Part shown: positions 24,380 through 34,179 of the stretch, in pieces
How positions within the stretch are numbered: position 1 is the first letter of the stretch
Layout: every line of letters begins with the position of its first letter
Assembly: GCF_014385005.1 (NCBI RefSeq)
Contig: NZ_JACRSZ010000017.1
Coordinates: forward strand, 8,899 to 72,898
Length of the DNA: 64,000 nt
From: Jingyaoa shaoxingensis
GTDB lineage: Bacteria > Bacillota > Clostridia > Lachnospirales > Lachnospiraceae
Reading direction: 5' to 3'
Program-made: the position numbers and the translations under genes
The notes under the pieces: model-generated
What the model saw: the letters and a program-made list of their open reading frames with translations, nothing else
Told to the model about the DNA's origin: nothing
Database searches by the model: none

Positions 24380-25084
24380 ATGCCATATCAGTTTCAGAGC
24401 CGTATCAGATACAGTGAAATAGGAGAAGATAAGAGACTTACCCTGCCGGGGTTGATCAATTATTTTCAGGATTGCAGTACGTTTCAGTCAGAGACACTGG
24501 GAAACGGCGTCGATGACATGTACGCCAAAGGAAAAGTGTGGGTGCTGGCGTACTGGCAGATCGAGATTAAAAGGCTTCCTGTTCTGGGAGAAGAGGTGAC
24601 CGCACAGACCTGGGCGCATACTTTTAAAGGCTTCCAGGGAGAACGTAATTACCGTATGCTGGATGCAAAAGGCAGTAGTATTGCCTGTGCCAATTCTCTT
24701 TGGATCTATGTGGATCTGCAGACAGGGCATCCGGTGAGAGTGGACAGAGAGGTACAGGAACGCTACCCAATGGAACCGGCACTGGAGATGGAACGTATGT
24801 CAAGGAAGATCAAAGTTCCGGAAGGTGGTGTAACAGAAGAGGCATTTAAGGTATGCCGTCATCATCTGGATACCAATCATCATGTAAATAACGCACAGTA
24901 TATCGATATGGCGCAGGAGTATCTTCCAAAGGAATGGAAGCTGGCCAGAGTGAGAGTAGAATATAAAAATCAGGCGGTGCTGGGAGACATGATCTGCCCG
25001 GTAGTGTGCCGGATGGAAAACAGTGTGACAGTAGATCTGCGCGGTGAAGATGGCAGATCCTATGCTATTGTGGAATTTGCCTGA
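24380..25084 (+). CDS. acyl-ACP thioesterase (FatA-like)
   Basis: A 234-residue double hot-dog protein that hydrolyses acyl-ACP to free fatty acid. The first hot-dog begins YQFQSRIRYSEIGEDKRLTL and contains GKVWVLAYWQIEI; the second carries the active-site segment RHHLDTNHHVNNAQYIDMA. Length fits the bacterial FatA family. It follows the tRNA terminator with GAAACAGGAG before the ATG, and precedes cvfB by 61 bp, an arrangement I know from other Lachnospiraceae. Confidence 0.9.
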   Translation: MPYQFQSRIRYSEIGEDKRLTLPGLINYFQDCSTFQSETLGNGVDDMYAKGKVWVLAYWQIEIKRLPVLGEEVTAQTWAHTFKGFQGERNYRMLDAKGSSIACANSLWIYVDLQTGHPVRVDREVQERYPMEPALEMERMSRKIKVPEGGVTEEAFKVCRHHLDTNHHVNNAQYIDMAQEYLPKEWKLARVRVEYKNQAVLGDMICPVVCRMENSVTVDLRGEDGRSYAIVEFA

Positions 25085-25145
25085 GAGCAGGCAGACGGAA
25101 CAGGGAACAGAGAAATAATAACGGAAAGACAGATTAGGTGAAGTA

Positions 25146-25982
25146 ATGTTAGAATTAGGAAAAAGACAGAAACTGAATATTGTTAAGAGAACAGATTTTG
25201 GTGTATATCTGGCAGAAGGAGACAACGTGGAAGAACGTGTCCTTCTTCCTCGTAAGGAAGTTCCGGAAAATGCAGTCATCGGCGATGAACTGGATGTTTT
25301 CTTGTATAAGGATTCCAGGGACCGCCTGATTGCAACTACCAGACAGCCGAAGCTGGAACTGGGACAGGTGGGAATCCTGAGAGTAAAAGAAGTAGCAAAG
25401 ATCGGAGCATTTCTGGACTGGGGACTGGAAAAAGACATTTTGCTTCCATTTAAGCAGCAGACCCGGAAGGTACGGGAAGGAGAAGACTGGCTGGTAGCCC
25501 TGTATATTGATAAGAGCGACCGTCTCTGTGCGACGATGAATGTCTATGAATATCTGGAGAAGGATTCTCCTTATAAGAAAGATGATCATGTAACAGGAAC
25601 CATCTATCAGATCAGTGAACGGTTTGGTGTATTCGTAGCAGTCGATAACCGTTATTCTGCACTAATTCCGCAGAAAGAGGCTGCAAGACATTATACGATT
25701 GGCGATCAGATCACTGCCAGAGTGACAGGAGTGAAGGAAGATGGCAAGCTGGATCTGTCGGCAAGAGAAAAAGCATATCTTCAGATTGATGAAGATGCAG
25801 AGGCAGTTATGATGGCAATCGAGGAATTCTCAGGTGTTCTGCCATTTACAGACAAAGCATCACCGGAAGTGATCAAAAGAGAGATGGGACTGAGCAAAAA
25901 CGCATTCAAGCGTGCAGTGGGACATCTGTTAAAAGAGGGCAGAATCGAGATTACAGAACGGGTAATCCGAAAAGTAAAATAA
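25146..25982 (+). CDS. cvfB: CvfB-like S1 RNA-binding protein
   Basis: A 278-residue protein of the CvfB/YitL type. It has tandem S1-like OB folds (YLAEGDNVEERVLLPRKEVP; KIGAFLDWGLEKDILLPFKQ; GVFVAVDNRYSALIPQKEA) and a C-terminal winged helix (MGLSKNAFKRAVGHLLKEGR) that together bind RNA. In Staphylococcus CvfB influences virulence gene expression; the role here is likely post-transcriptional. The next 250 bp have no gene. Confidence 0.88.
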   Translation: MLELGKRQKLNIVKRTDFGVYLAEGDNVEERVLLPRKEVPENAVIGDELDVFLYKDSRDRLIATTRQPKLELGQVGILRVKEVAKIGAFLDWGLEKDILLPFKQQTRKVREGEDWLVALYIDKSDRLCATMNVYEYLEKDSPYKKDDHVTGTIYQISERFGVFVAVDNRYSALIPQKEAARHYTIGDQITARVTGVKEDGKLDLSAREKAYLQIDEDAEAVMMAIEEFSGVLPFTDKASPEVIKREMGLSKNAFKRAVGHLLKEGRIEITERVIRKVK

Positions 25983-26233
25983 AGACTGATACGTTCTGAA
26001 GTCGAAGCTGTAGCGTCCCTGTGTAGATTTTGCACGACAGACGGGGAAAGCAGCACCGGAGAATGAGACAATTGTTATAAAATAAACGAAGTATAGAATC
26101 TAAACTAATAGTCATAAGGGAGAAAGCGAGAAAACCGCTTGTAATTTCTGGCAAAATCGCATATAGTATGGGTGTAGCGAAGAAAGAGTTTAGAGGCAGA
26201 CCGCAAGAGAAGATGCGGTGAAAGGAGTATAAA

Positions 26234-26467
26234 ATGAAAGTACAGAATATCACAGATATAAATAAGTTTTTTGAGGTAGTAGATAGCTGTAAAGGAAAAG
26301 TAGAATTAGTAACAGGCGAAGGTGACAGACTGAATCTGAAGTCTAAGCTGTGTCAGTATGTTTCTCTGGCAAACATTTTCTCCAACGGTGAGATTCCGGA
26401 ACTGGAAGTTCTTGCTTACGAAAAAGAAGATGTAGATAAACTGATCAATTTCATGATCAATGGTTAA
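26234..26467 (+). CDS. small conserved-looking protein of unknown function
   Basis: A 77-residue protein with GAAAGGAG before its ATG and its own terminator after it, so it is very likely real. MKVQNITDINKFFEVVDSCK then VELVTGEGDRLNLKSKLCQY suggests an alpha/beta fold, and the end (EKEDVDKLINFMING) is helical. I do not recognise the family with certainty. It sits between cvfB and dnaE. Confidence 0.7.
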   Translation: MKVQNITDINKFFEVVDSCKGKVELVTGEGDRLNLKSKLCQYVSLANIFSNGEIPELEVLAYEKEDVDKLINFMING

Positions 26468-26524
26468 TTTAATGATAACAGAGTCAAAAGCCTGAATCAT
26501 AATATATAATTTTTAGACTGTCAA

Positions 26525-26577
26525 AGACCGTTGTAAGATGTTATACTAAAAAAAGACATTTTACAACGGTCTTTTTT
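26525..26577 (+). terminator. terminator before dnaE
   Basis: AGACCGTTGTAA pairs exactly with TTACAACGGTCT around a 24-base loop, followed by TTTTT. Confidence 0.85.
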
Positions 26578-26604
26578 CATATAAATAGAAATGAGGTTTC
26601 AATT

Positions 26605-29600
26605 TTGAATTTTACACATTTGCATGTGCATACGGAGTACAGTCTTCTGGACGGCTCCAATAAAATTAAAGAATATGTAAGCCGGGTCAAAGAACTGGGA
26701 ATGAACAGTGCGGCAATTACAGACCATGGAGTGATGTTCGGTGTGATTGATTTTTACCGTGCAGCACGGGCAGAGGGAATTAATCCGATCCTGGGATGTG
26801 AAGTATATGTGGCACCTGGATCACGTTTTGACAGGGAAAAGTCCAGCGGGGATGACCGGTATTATCATCTGGTTCTTCTGGCAGAGAATAACAAAGGCTA
26901 CAGCAATCTGATGAAGATCGTGTCCAAGGGCTATACGGAAGGGTATTATTATAAGCCACGTGTGGATCGCTCCGTTTTGGAAGAGTACCATGAGGGGATC
27001 ATTGCTTTGAGTGCCTGCCTGGCTGGAGAAGTGCAGAAGTATCTGGCAAGGGGCATGTATGAAGAGGCGAAGAAAGCAGCGCTGGAGCATGAGCAGATAT
27101 TTGGAAAGGGTAATTATTTTCTTGAATTGCAGGATCATGGGATACCAGAGCAGAAACTGGTGAATCAGCAGTTGCTTCGGATGAGTAGAGAGACAGGCAT
27201 TGAACTGGTGGCTACTAATGATGTGCACTACACTTACGCAGAGGATGCGGATTCCCATGATATTCTGCTGTGTATCCAGACTGGCAAGAAGCTGGATGAT
27301 GAAGAACGTATGCGCTACGAAGGCGGTCAGTATTATGTGAAGTCACCGGAAGAAATGGCACAGCTTTTCCCATATGCACTACAGGCACTGGAAAATACCC
27401 AGAAGATCGCAGACCGTTGCCATGTGGAGATCGAATTTGGCGTGACCAAGCTGCCAAAGTTTGATGTTCCGGAAGGCTATACCTCATGGGAATATCTGAA
27501 TAAACTATGTTTTGACGGCCTTGCAGAACGGTATGAGGAACAGCAGGCAGAAGAATTAAAAGAACGCCTGAATTACGAACTTGGCATTATTCAGAAAATG
27601 GGTTATGTTGATTATTTCCTGATTGTGTGGGACTTTATTCATTACGCCAGAGAGCATGACATTATGGTGGGACCGGGACGTGGATCAGCTGCTGGAAGCC
27701 TGGTTTCCTATACACTGGGAATCACGAAGCTGGACCCGATTAAGTATAATCTGCTGTTTGAACGATTCCTGAATCCGGAGCGAGTATCCATGCCGGATAT
27801 TGACGTGGATTTCTGTTTTGAAAGAAGACAGGAAGTCATTGATTATGTGGTGCGTAAGTATGGCAAGGAAAAAGTTGTTCAGATCGTTACCTTTGGTACG
27901 CTTGCAGCCCGTGGCGTCATCCGTGATGTGGGACGTGTCATGGATATCCCTTATGCGATAGTGGACAATGTGGCAAAGATGATACCGCAGGAACTGAATA
28001 TCACCATAGACAAAGCCTTAAAAATGAATCCGGATCTGAAAAAGCTATATGAGGAAGATGCGCAGATGCGGCGGTTGATTGATATGTCCAGAAGGCTGGA
28101 AGGTCTGCCAAGACATACCTCTATGCATGCGGCAGGAGTTGTCATCTGTCAGAAGGCAGCAGATGAATATGTGCCTCTGGCCCTGGGATCTGATGGCTCG
28201 CCGGTTACTCAGTTTACCATGACCACACTGGAGGAACTGGGACTTCTGAAGATGGACTTTCTGGGACTTCGAACCCTGACCGTGATTCAGAACGCAGTAA
28301 AATTTGTAGAGCAGAATGTCGGAATGGTGTTAGATATGGATCACATTGATTATAATGATCCCAAGGTTCTGGCATCCTTAAGTACAGGAAAGACAGATGG
28401 CGTGTTCCAGCTGGAAAGTGCGGGCATGAAGAATTTCATGAAAGAACTGAAGCCGGAGAGCCTGGAAGATATCATTGCGGGGATTGCTCTGTATCGTCCG
28501 GGGCCAATGGATTTTATTCCACAATATATTAAAGGAAAGAACAATGCAGAGAGCATTACCTATGACTGTCCGCAGCTAAAGCCGATTCTGGAAGCCACCT
28601 ACGGATGTATCGTTTATCAGGAACAGGTTATGCAGATCGTACGTGACCTGGGTGGATATACACTGGGACGAAGCGATCTTCTCCGACGTGCCATGTCTAA
28701 GAAAAAAGCGGCAGTCATGGAGAAGGAACGGCAGAATTTTGTATATGGTAATAAAGAGGAAGGTGTTCCGGGCTGTATCAAAAATGGAATTTCAGAAGCA
28801 GTTGCCAATAAAATCTATGATGATATGATTGATTTTGCAAAATATGCTTTTAATAAATCACATGCAGCAGCCTATGCAGTGGTTTCTTATCAGACGGCAT
28901 ATCTGAAGTATTATTATCCGGTAGAATTCATGGCGGCACTGATGACGTCAGTCATTGATAACTCGGCAAAAGTGGCAGAATACCACATGACCTGCCGTCA
29001 GATGGGAATCCAGATTCTGCCGCCGGATATAAATCTGGGAGAGAGCGGCTTTACCGTAGATGGTAACAATATTCGATACGGGCTGTCTGCCATCAAGAGT
29101 GTGGGAAAACCAGTGATCGCAGCCATTGTGGAAGAACGTAAACTAAACGGAAAATATACTTCCCTGAAGAATTTTATGGAACGTCTGTCAGGAAAAGAGA
29201 TCAATAAGAGAACGGTAGAAAACTTTATTAAATCCGGAGCCTTTGACAGTCTTGGCGGAAACAGACACCAGTTTATGCTGCTCTATGGACCATTGATGGA
29301 TTCTGTGAATCAGGAGAAGAAGAATTCTATGGCAGGTCAGATGTCCCTCTTTGATTTTGTAGGAGAAGAAGAAAAGAAAGGATTTGAGGTCAGCATGCCA
29401 GAGGTGGAAGAATATGAGAAAGAACAGCTTCTGGCCTATGAAAAAGAGGTGCTTGGTTTTTATGTCAGCGGTCATCCTCTGGAAAAATACGAAAGTATCT
29501 GGAAAAAGCATATTACCAATGTGACGGCTGACTTTGCGCTGGATGAAGAGACCGGGCATTCCAGAGTCACCGATGGTATCAAGGCTACTGTGGGCGGGAT

Positions 29601-30057
29601 GATTGTGGAAAAGACCATCAAGTATACGAGAAATAATCAGACTATGGCGTTCCTGACACTGGAAGACCTGCTGGGAACAGTAGAAGTCGTGGTATTTCCA
29701 AGAGACTACGAGAAGAATAAAAACCAGCTTGTGGAAGATGAAAAGGTATTTATTACAGGGCGGGTATCGGTGGAGGAAGATAAGCCAAGTAAGCTGATCT
29801 GCGAGAAAATAAAGAACTTTAAGGATATCAACCGGGAAGTATGGATCCAGTTTGCAGATATGAATGCCTATCAGGAAAATGAGAGACAGCTATATAATAT
29901 TCTGCGGGAATCTGACGGAAAAGATCGTGTGGTAATCTATGTCAGATCACCGAAAGCAGTAAAGCGTCTTTCGGAAAACTGGACGGTAAATGCCAATGAA
30001 GAACTGCTTCGGAAGCTGGCTGAGAAGTTCGGAATAGAAAATGTAAAAACTATTTGA
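26605..30057 (+). CDS. dnaE: DNA polymerase III subunit alpha (DnaE)
   Basis: A 1150-residue replicative polymerase. The N-terminal PHP domain has HLHVHTEYSLLDGSNK and AAITDHGVMFGVIDFYR. The palm carries GPGRGSAAGSLVSY and MPDIDVDFCFERR with the catalytic aspartates. The fingers include FNKSHAAAYAVVSYQTAY, and a C-terminal OB fold (about 980-1080) follows helix-hairpin-helix regions. TTG is the likely start, ten bases after ATGAGG. In Firmicutes DnaE extends primers for PolC. It precedes pfkA, a conserved pairing in clostridia. Confidence 0.97.
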   Translation: MNFTHLHVHTEYSLLDGSNKIKEYVSRVKELGMNSAAITDHGVMFGVIDFYRAARAEGINPILGCEVYVAPGSRFDREKSSGDDRYYHLVLLAENNKGYSNLMKIVSKGYTEGYYYKPRVDRSVLEEYHEGIIALSACLAGEVQKYLARGMYEEAKKAALEHEQIFGKGNYFLELQDHGIPEQKLVNQQLLRMSRETGIELVATNDVHYTYAEDADSHDILLCIQTGKKLDDEERMRYEGGQYYVKSPEEMAQLFPYALQALENTQKIADRCHVEIEFGVTKLPKFDVPEGYTSWEYLNKLCFDGLAERYEEQQAEELKERLNYELGIIQKMGYVDYFLIVWDFIHYAREHDIMVGPGRGSAAGSLVSYTLGITKLDPIKYNLLFERFLNPERVSMPDIDVDFCFERRQEVIDYVVRKYGKEKVVQIVTFGTLAARGVIRDVGRVMDIPYAIVDNVAKMIPQELNITIDKALKMNPDLKKLYEEDAQMRRLIDMSRRLEGLPRHTSMHAAGVVICQKAADEYVPLALGSDGSPVTQFTMTTLEELGLLKMDFLGLRTLTVIQNAVKFVEQNVGMVLDMDHIDYNDPKVLASLSTGKTDGVFQLESAGMKNFMKELKPESLEDIIAGIALYRPGPMDFIPQYIKGKNNAESITYDCPQLKPILEATYGCIVYQEQVMQIVRDLGGYTLGRSDLLRRAMSKKKAAVMEKERQNFVYGNKEEGVPGCIKNGISEAVANKIYDDMIDFAKYAFNKSHAAAYAVVSYQTAYLKYYYPVEFMAALMTSVIDNSAKVAEYHMTCRQMGIQILPPDINLGESGFTVDGNNIRYGLSAIKSVGKPVIAAIVEERKLNGKYTSLKNFMERLSGKEINKRTVENFIKSGAFDSLGGNRHQFMLLYGPLMDSVNQEKKNSMAGQMSLFDFVGEEEKKGFEVSMPEVEEYEKEQLLAYEKEVLGFYVSGHPLEKYESIWKKHITNVTADFALDEETGHSRVTDGIKATVGGMIVEKTIKYTRNNQTMAFLTLEDLLGTVEVVVFPRDYEKNKNQLVEDEKVFITGRVSVEEDKPSKLICEKIKNFKDINREVWIQFADMNAYQENERQLYNILRESDGKDRVVIYVRSPKAVKRLSENWTVNANEELLRKLAEKFGIENVKTI

Positions 30058-30127
30058 AAATGCAAATGAAATGAATTACACTATAGAAAAATGTGAAAAC
30101 AGCAAAGCCTTTTGAGGAGGAGATACC

Positions 30128-31102
30128 ATGGAAAAAGAAATCAAAACAATTGGTGTGCTGACCAGCGGCGGAGATGCATCCGGAATGAATGCTGCCATCC
30201 GTGCGGTAGTCAGAAAGGCAATCTACAATGGCAAAAAAGTAAAGGGTATCTACCGTGGATACAGCGGTCTGTTAAATGAAGAGATCAGGGATATGACAGC
30301 AAGGGATGTGTCAGATACAATTGCCCGCGGTGGTACCATTCTGGGAACTGCAAGATGTGCAGAATTCCGCACAGAAGAAGGTCAGAAACTGGGTGCTGAG
30401 ATCTGCAAGAAGCACGGTATTGACGGTCTGGTAGTTATCGGAGGTGATGGCTCTTTTGCGGGAGCGCAGAAGCTGGCGGCATTGGGGATAAATACCATTG
30501 GTGTTCCGGGTACCATTGATCTGGATATTGCGTGTACCGAGTATACCATCGGATTTGATACAGCAATCAATACGGCAATGGAAGCCATCGATAAAGTTCG
30601 TGATACCTCTACTTCTCATGAACGGTGCAGTATTATAGAGGTAATGGGAAGACATGCAGGTTATATTGCATTATATTGTGGTATTGCCAATGGAGCGGAA
30701 GATATTCTGGTTCCGGAACGTTATAATTATGATGAACAGGAACTGATCAATAACATTATCCGTAACAGAAAGCGTGGCAAGAAGCACCATATCATTATTA
30801 ATGCAGAAGGTATCGGACATTCCACCTCTATGGCAAGACGTATCCAGGCAGCAACCGGTGTGGAGACAAGAGCAACCATTCTTGGTCACATGCAGCGTGG
30901 AGGAAGCCCAACCTGTAAGGATCGTGTATATGCATCTATGATGGGAGCCTATGCAGTAGACCTTCTGTGTGCAGGCAAGAGCAATCGTGTGGTCGGATAC
31001 CGTCATGGCGATTTTACAGATTTTGACATTGACGAGGCACTGGCTATGCAGAAGGATCTGCCGGAATACATGTGGGAGGTAGCAAGAGCGTTATCGGTAT
31101 AG
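30128..31102 (+). CDS. pfkA: 6-phosphofructokinase (ATP type)
   Basis: A 324-residue glycolytic enzyme that phosphorylates fructose 6-phosphate. Signatures: IGVLTSGGDASGMNAAIRAV (the usual DAPGMN here reads DASGMN), GTARCAEFRTEEG, VVIGGDGSFAGAQKLA, VPGTIDLDIACTEYTIGFD and EVMGRHAGYIALYCG. GAGGAGGAG precedes the ATG. Length is normal. Confidence 0.97.
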   Translation: MEKEIKTIGVLTSGGDASGMNAAIRAVVRKAIYNGKKVKGIYRGYSGLLNEEIRDMTARDVSDTIARGGTILGTARCAEFRTEEGQKLGAEICKKHGIDGLVVIGGDGSFAGAQKLAALGINTIGVPGTIDLDIACTEYTIGFDTAINTAMEAIDKVRDTSTSHERCSIIEVMGRHAGYIALYCGIANGAEDILVPERYNYDEQELINNIIRNRKRGKKHHIIINAEGIGHSTSMARRIQAATGVETRATILGHMQRGGSPTCKDRVYASMMGAYAVDLLCAGKSNRVVGYRHGDFTDFDIDEALAMQKDLPEYMWEVARALSV

Positions 31103-31116
31103 CAGACAGGTGACAA

Positions 31117-31908
31117 TTGCAGATAAGTCATAATATGATAGAAAGTACAGCAAATAAGCAGGTCAGGAATCTGATACAATTGATAAAGAAGGCGAAAGTC
31201 CGTCGGGAAACACAGACTTTTGTGGTGGAAGGCATTCGTATGTTCCGTGAGGTGCCAAAAGAACAACTGGTGCAGACTTATGTATCAGAAAGTTTTCTGG
31301 AAAAACAGGAAAATCACGAAGCTCTGAAGGGCATTCATTATGAAGTCATGACGGACAAAGTGTTTGCAGCAGTTTCTGACACACAGACGCCTCAGGGAAT
31401 ACTCTGTGTTGTGCGGCAGAAGGAATATACACTGGAAGAGATCTTAAAGAAAGAATTTCCGTTTCTGATGATTCTGGAGAATCTTCAGGATCCGGGCAAT
31501 CTGGGTACAATTTTCCGCACAGCAGAGGGAGCGGGAGTGGATGGTATCATTATGAGTTCGGATACCGTGGACATTTATAATCCCAAGACGGTGCGTTCAA
31601 CCATGGGATCTCTGTACCGTATGCCTTTCTTCTATGAGAAGGATCTGAAGGGTGTGGTTGAGAGAATAAAGGAAAAAAACGTCTCCGTTTATGCAGCGCA
31701 CTTAAAAGGCAAACATGCATACTACCTTGAGGATTACAGAAGTGGATGTGCATTTCTGATCGGCAATGAAGGAAATGGACTGACAGATGAACTGGCGGCA
31801 CTGGCAGACACGTATATCAGAATTCCAATGGAAGGTCAGGTAGAGTCTCTGAATGCAGCCATAGCAGCAGCAGTATTAATGTATGAAGTAAAAAGACAGC
31901 GAGATTGA
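31117..31908 (+). CDS. TrmH/SpoU-family RNA 2'-O-methyltransferase
   Basis: A 263-residue SPOUT methyltransferase, probably acting on rRNA (RlmB/TsnR group). The N-terminal substrate-binding part begins MIESTANKQVRNLIQLIKKA. The SPOUT knot shows LILENLQDPGNLGTIFRTAE, FLIGNEGNGLTDEL and IPMEGQVESLNAAIAAAVLMY. The family usually begins at the ATG at 31135; the TTG at 31117 gives six extra residues. It follows pfkA by 14 bp and is closed by a terminator. Confidence 0.92.
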   Translation: MQISHNMIESTANKQVRNLIQLIKKAKVRRETQTFVVEGIRMFREVPKEQLVQTYVSESFLEKQENHEALKGIHYEVMTDKVFAAVSDTQTPQGILCVVRQKEYTLEEILKKEFPFLMILENLQDPGNLGTIFRTAEGAGVDGIIMSSDTVDIYNPKTVRSTMGSLYRMPFFYEKDLKGVVERIKEKNVSVYAAHLKGKHAYYLEDYRSGCAFLIGNEGNGLTDELAALADTYIRIPMEGQVESLNAAIAAAVLMYEVKRQRD

Positions 31909-31914
31909 TCAGAA

Positions 31915-31950
31915 CCCGTCTTACTCAAATTGGTAAGACGGGGATTTTTA
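31915..31950 (+). terminator. terminator after the rRNA methyltransferase
   Basis: CCCGTCTTAC pairs exactly with GTAAGACGGG around an 8-base loop, followed by GATTTTTA. Confidence 0.9.
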
Positions 31951-31967
31951 TGACAGTTTTTAGGGGG

Positions 31968-31996
31968 TTGACAAAGAAAGTTAACTATCGTACAAT
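31968..31996 (+). promoter_or_regulatory. sigma-A promoter of the cell-wall hydrolase gene
   Basis: TTGACA, a 17-bp spacer and TACAAT. A leader of about 130 bases follows before the ATG. Confidence 0.8.
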
Positions 31997-32131
31997 AGGA
32001 CTGTAAAAATTCTTAACAAATTTGTAATAATATGCGCTGAGAAATGTAAAAACTTACAGAGAGTCATAAAAAAGGGAGTTGCAAAAAGGCTTTCACGTGG
32101 TGATTACAGGCGCATATACGGAGGTTATGTA

Positions 32132-33610
32132 ATGAAAAACAGAACAAAAGCAGCAATTTGTAGTACTGTCTCAGTCCTGACACTTTCTGTGCTGTCTTCC
32201 TCTACCGTTATGGCAGCAGAAAGCAGCAGATGTGGTGGAAAGAACGTGGCAGTTGCCAATGTAAGCAGCGAATTACTGATTCGTGCAAGCGCAGATGACA
32301 GCAGTGCTGTGATTGGATATGTACCAAGTGCCGGCGGTGTGATGGTAAAGAGTATGGATGCTGACTGGACGAAGGTAGAGGTTGGAGACAAGACAGGTTA
32401 TGTACGAACAGAGTATCTTGCATTTGATGACAGGGCAGATGAACTGAAGTCTGTATACGGAGTACAGGGGGCAGTTGCTTCCTGGGATAATGTAAAGATT
32501 TTCTCAGATCATGAAGATACATCTTCTATTATCGGAACGATGAATGAGGGAGAAGGATACGAGGTACTGGGAAGCACAAATGACTGGGTAGAGATTCAGC
32601 TGGATAATGGCGAGACGGCATATGTGGCAGCAGAAGATGTGGAGACGACCATGGTAGTTGATGGTGCAGTGTCAGTAGATGACAGCACAGCACAGCCGGC
32701 AACGACTACATATACTGTAGCGCCACAGAATGATACTTACATAGAGCAGGCTGAGGATACCTATGTGGCAGAAACCGAGTACGTCCCAGAAACGGATTAT
32801 GTGGCAGAAACCGAGTACGCTCCAGAGACGGACTATGTGGCAGAAACAGAGTACATCCCAGAGACGGACTATGTGGCAGAGACCGAATATGTTCCAGAGA
32901 CGGACTATGTGGCAGAGACCGAATATGTTCCAGAGACGGACTATGTGGCAGAGACCGAATATGTTCCAGAGACGGACTATGTGGCAGAGACCGAATATGT
33001 TCCAGAGACGGACTATGTGGCAGAGACCGAATATGTTCCAGAGACGGACTATGTGGCAGAGACCGAATATGTTCCAGAGACGGACTATGTGGCAGAGACC
33101 GAATATGTTCCAGAGACGGACTATGTGGCAGAAACCGAATATGTCCCAGAAACAGATTATGTGGCAGAAACCGAATATGTCCCAGAAACAGATTATGTGG
33201 CAGAAACCGAATACGTCCCAGAGACGGAGTATGTAGAAGAAACTGAGAGCACAGAGAGTACGGAAAGTACGGTAAGCGCAAGCAGCAGTGATCTGGATCT
33301 GCTGGCAGCACTGATCTACTGTGAAGCAGGCAACCAGTCTATGGAAGGTAAAATTGCAGTAGGACAGGTTGTTATGAACCGTGTGGCAAGTTCATCTTTT
33401 GCGAATAGTATTCATGATGTTATTTATGAAAGTGGACAGTTTACACCGGCATCCAGTGGATGGCTGGACAGTGTGATTGGAAGTGCGCCAAGCGACTGTT
33501 ACGAAGCAGCACAGGCTGCTATGAATGGACAGGGAACTGTTGGCGGAGCACTTTACTTCAATACCGGGTCCGGAAAAGGAACTCAGATTGGTGCACATCA
33601 GTTCTACTAA
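32132..33610 (+). CDS. secreted SleB-type cell wall hydrolase with SH3 domains and a repeat linker
   Basis: A 492-residue exported protein. Residues 1-28 form a signal peptide ending TVMAAE. Two bacterial SH3 domains follow (about 34-98, NVSSELLIRASADDSSAVIG; and about 108-168, NVKIFSDHEDTSSIIG). Next is an acidic linker of thirteen 12-residue repeats, and then from about residue 385 a SleB/Hydrolase_2 domain (LLAALIYCEAGNQSMEGKIA, GQVVMNRVASSSF, ALYFNTG). Glu in YCEAGN is the expected catalytic residue of this lytic transglycosylase-like fold. It probably cuts peptidoglycan at the surface, with the linker spanning the wall. GGAGG precedes the ATG. Confidence 0.92.
   Translation: MKNRTKAAICSTVSVLTLSVLSSSTVMAAESSRCGGKNVAVANVSSELLIRASADDSSAVIGYVPSAGGVMVKSMDADWTKVEVGDKTGYVRTEYLAFDDRADELKSVYGVQGAVASWDNVKIFSDHEDTSSIIGTMNEGEGYEVLGSTNDWVEIQLDNGETAYVAAEDVETTMVVDGAVSVDDSTAQPATTTYTVAPQNDTYIEQAEDTYVAETEYVPETDYVAETEYAPETDYVAETEYIPETDYVAETEYVPETDYVAETEYVPETDYVAETEYVPETDYVAETEYVPETDYVAETEYVPETDYVAETEYVPETDYVAETEYVPETDYVAETEYVPETDYVAETEYVPETDYVAETEYVPETEYVEETESTESTESTVSASSSDLDLLAALIYCEAGNQSMEGKIAVGQVVMNRVASSSFANSIHDVIYESGQFTPASSGWLDSVIGSAPSDCYEAAQAAMNGQGTVGGALYFNTGSGKGTQIGAHQFY
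32765..33232 (+). repeat. thirteen tandem 36-bp repeats inside the hydrolase gene
   Basis: Thirteen units encode VAETEYVPETDY-type dodecamers. Units 4-10 are identical or nearly so at DNA level, while the edges carry more changes (A or I for V, aaa for gag codon use). This pattern implies recent expansion by slippage or recombination in the middle. Copy number should vary between strains. Confidence 0.95.
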
Positions 33611-33630
33611 AATATAAGAAGAATATTAAG

Positions 33631-33672
33631 ATACCATATCTGATACTTATGTGTCAGGTGTGGTATTTTTTT
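33631..33672 (+). terminator. terminator after the hydrolase gene
   Basis: ATACCATATCTGA pairs with the complementary TCAGGTGTGGTAT, and TTTTTTT follows. Confidence 0.8.
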
Positions 33673-33728
33673 ATATGTTATGATATAATAGGAAAACATG
33701 AAAAGCCGGACGGGAAAGGAGGAGCAAA

Positions 33729-34178
33729 ATGGATTTTGTTATGTTACCGGTGCACTGGATGATCTTGTTTATTCTGTTGCTGGTAATAGAACTGCTGACG
33801 ATGGGGCTAACCACAATCTGGTTTGCGGGAGGAGCTCTTGCAGGGCTGATTGCCAATGTCTGCGGACTGGATTTCTGGCCACAGATGATGGCGTTTGTTG
33901 CAGTTTCGTTTTTATTGCTGTTTTTTACAAGACCATTTGCGGTAAAATATGTGAACAAAGGGCATGTTTCTACCAATGTGGATGAGCTGATCGGAATGGA
34001 AGGCGTAGTCCTGGAGGAGATTGACAATCTCAGGGCATCCGGCAGGGTTCAGGTCAGAGGGATGGAATGGACAGCCAGATCTCAGAATCAGGAACAGAAA
34101 ATTGCAAAAGATAAGATCATAGAAGTATGTGCTATTGAAGGGGTAAAATTAATTGTAAAAGAAAAGGAGAACAACTGA
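33729..34178 (+). CDS. NfeD-like membrane protein
   Basis: A 149-residue protein with three hydrophobic segments (about 8-28, 30-48 and 52-72) and a C-terminal OB fold (LIGMEGVVLEEIDNLRASGR, VQVRGMEWTARSQ). This is the short NfeD form that partners stomatin-like proteins in membrane microdomains. AAAGGAGGAG precedes the ATG. One base separates it from the next gene, so they are one operon. Confidence 0.9.
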   Translation: MDFVMLPVHWMILFILLLVIELLTMGLTTIWFAGGALAGLIANVCGLDFWPQMMAFVAVSFLLLFFTRPFAVKYVNKGHVSTNVDELIGMEGVVLEEIDNLRASGRVQVRGMEWTARSQNQEQKIAKDKIIEVCAIEGVKLIVKEKENN

Positions 34179-34179
34179 T

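Noticed and set aside
32765..33232. Regular repeats as a CRISPR array.
   Set aside because: Units are 36 bp with no spacers between them and all lie in one coding frame.
32706..33311. Long open frames on the other strand and in another frame across the wall-hydrolase repeats (201 and 157 codons).
   Set aside because: They come from the repetition of a 36-bp unit without stops, lack ribosome sites, and have no family features.
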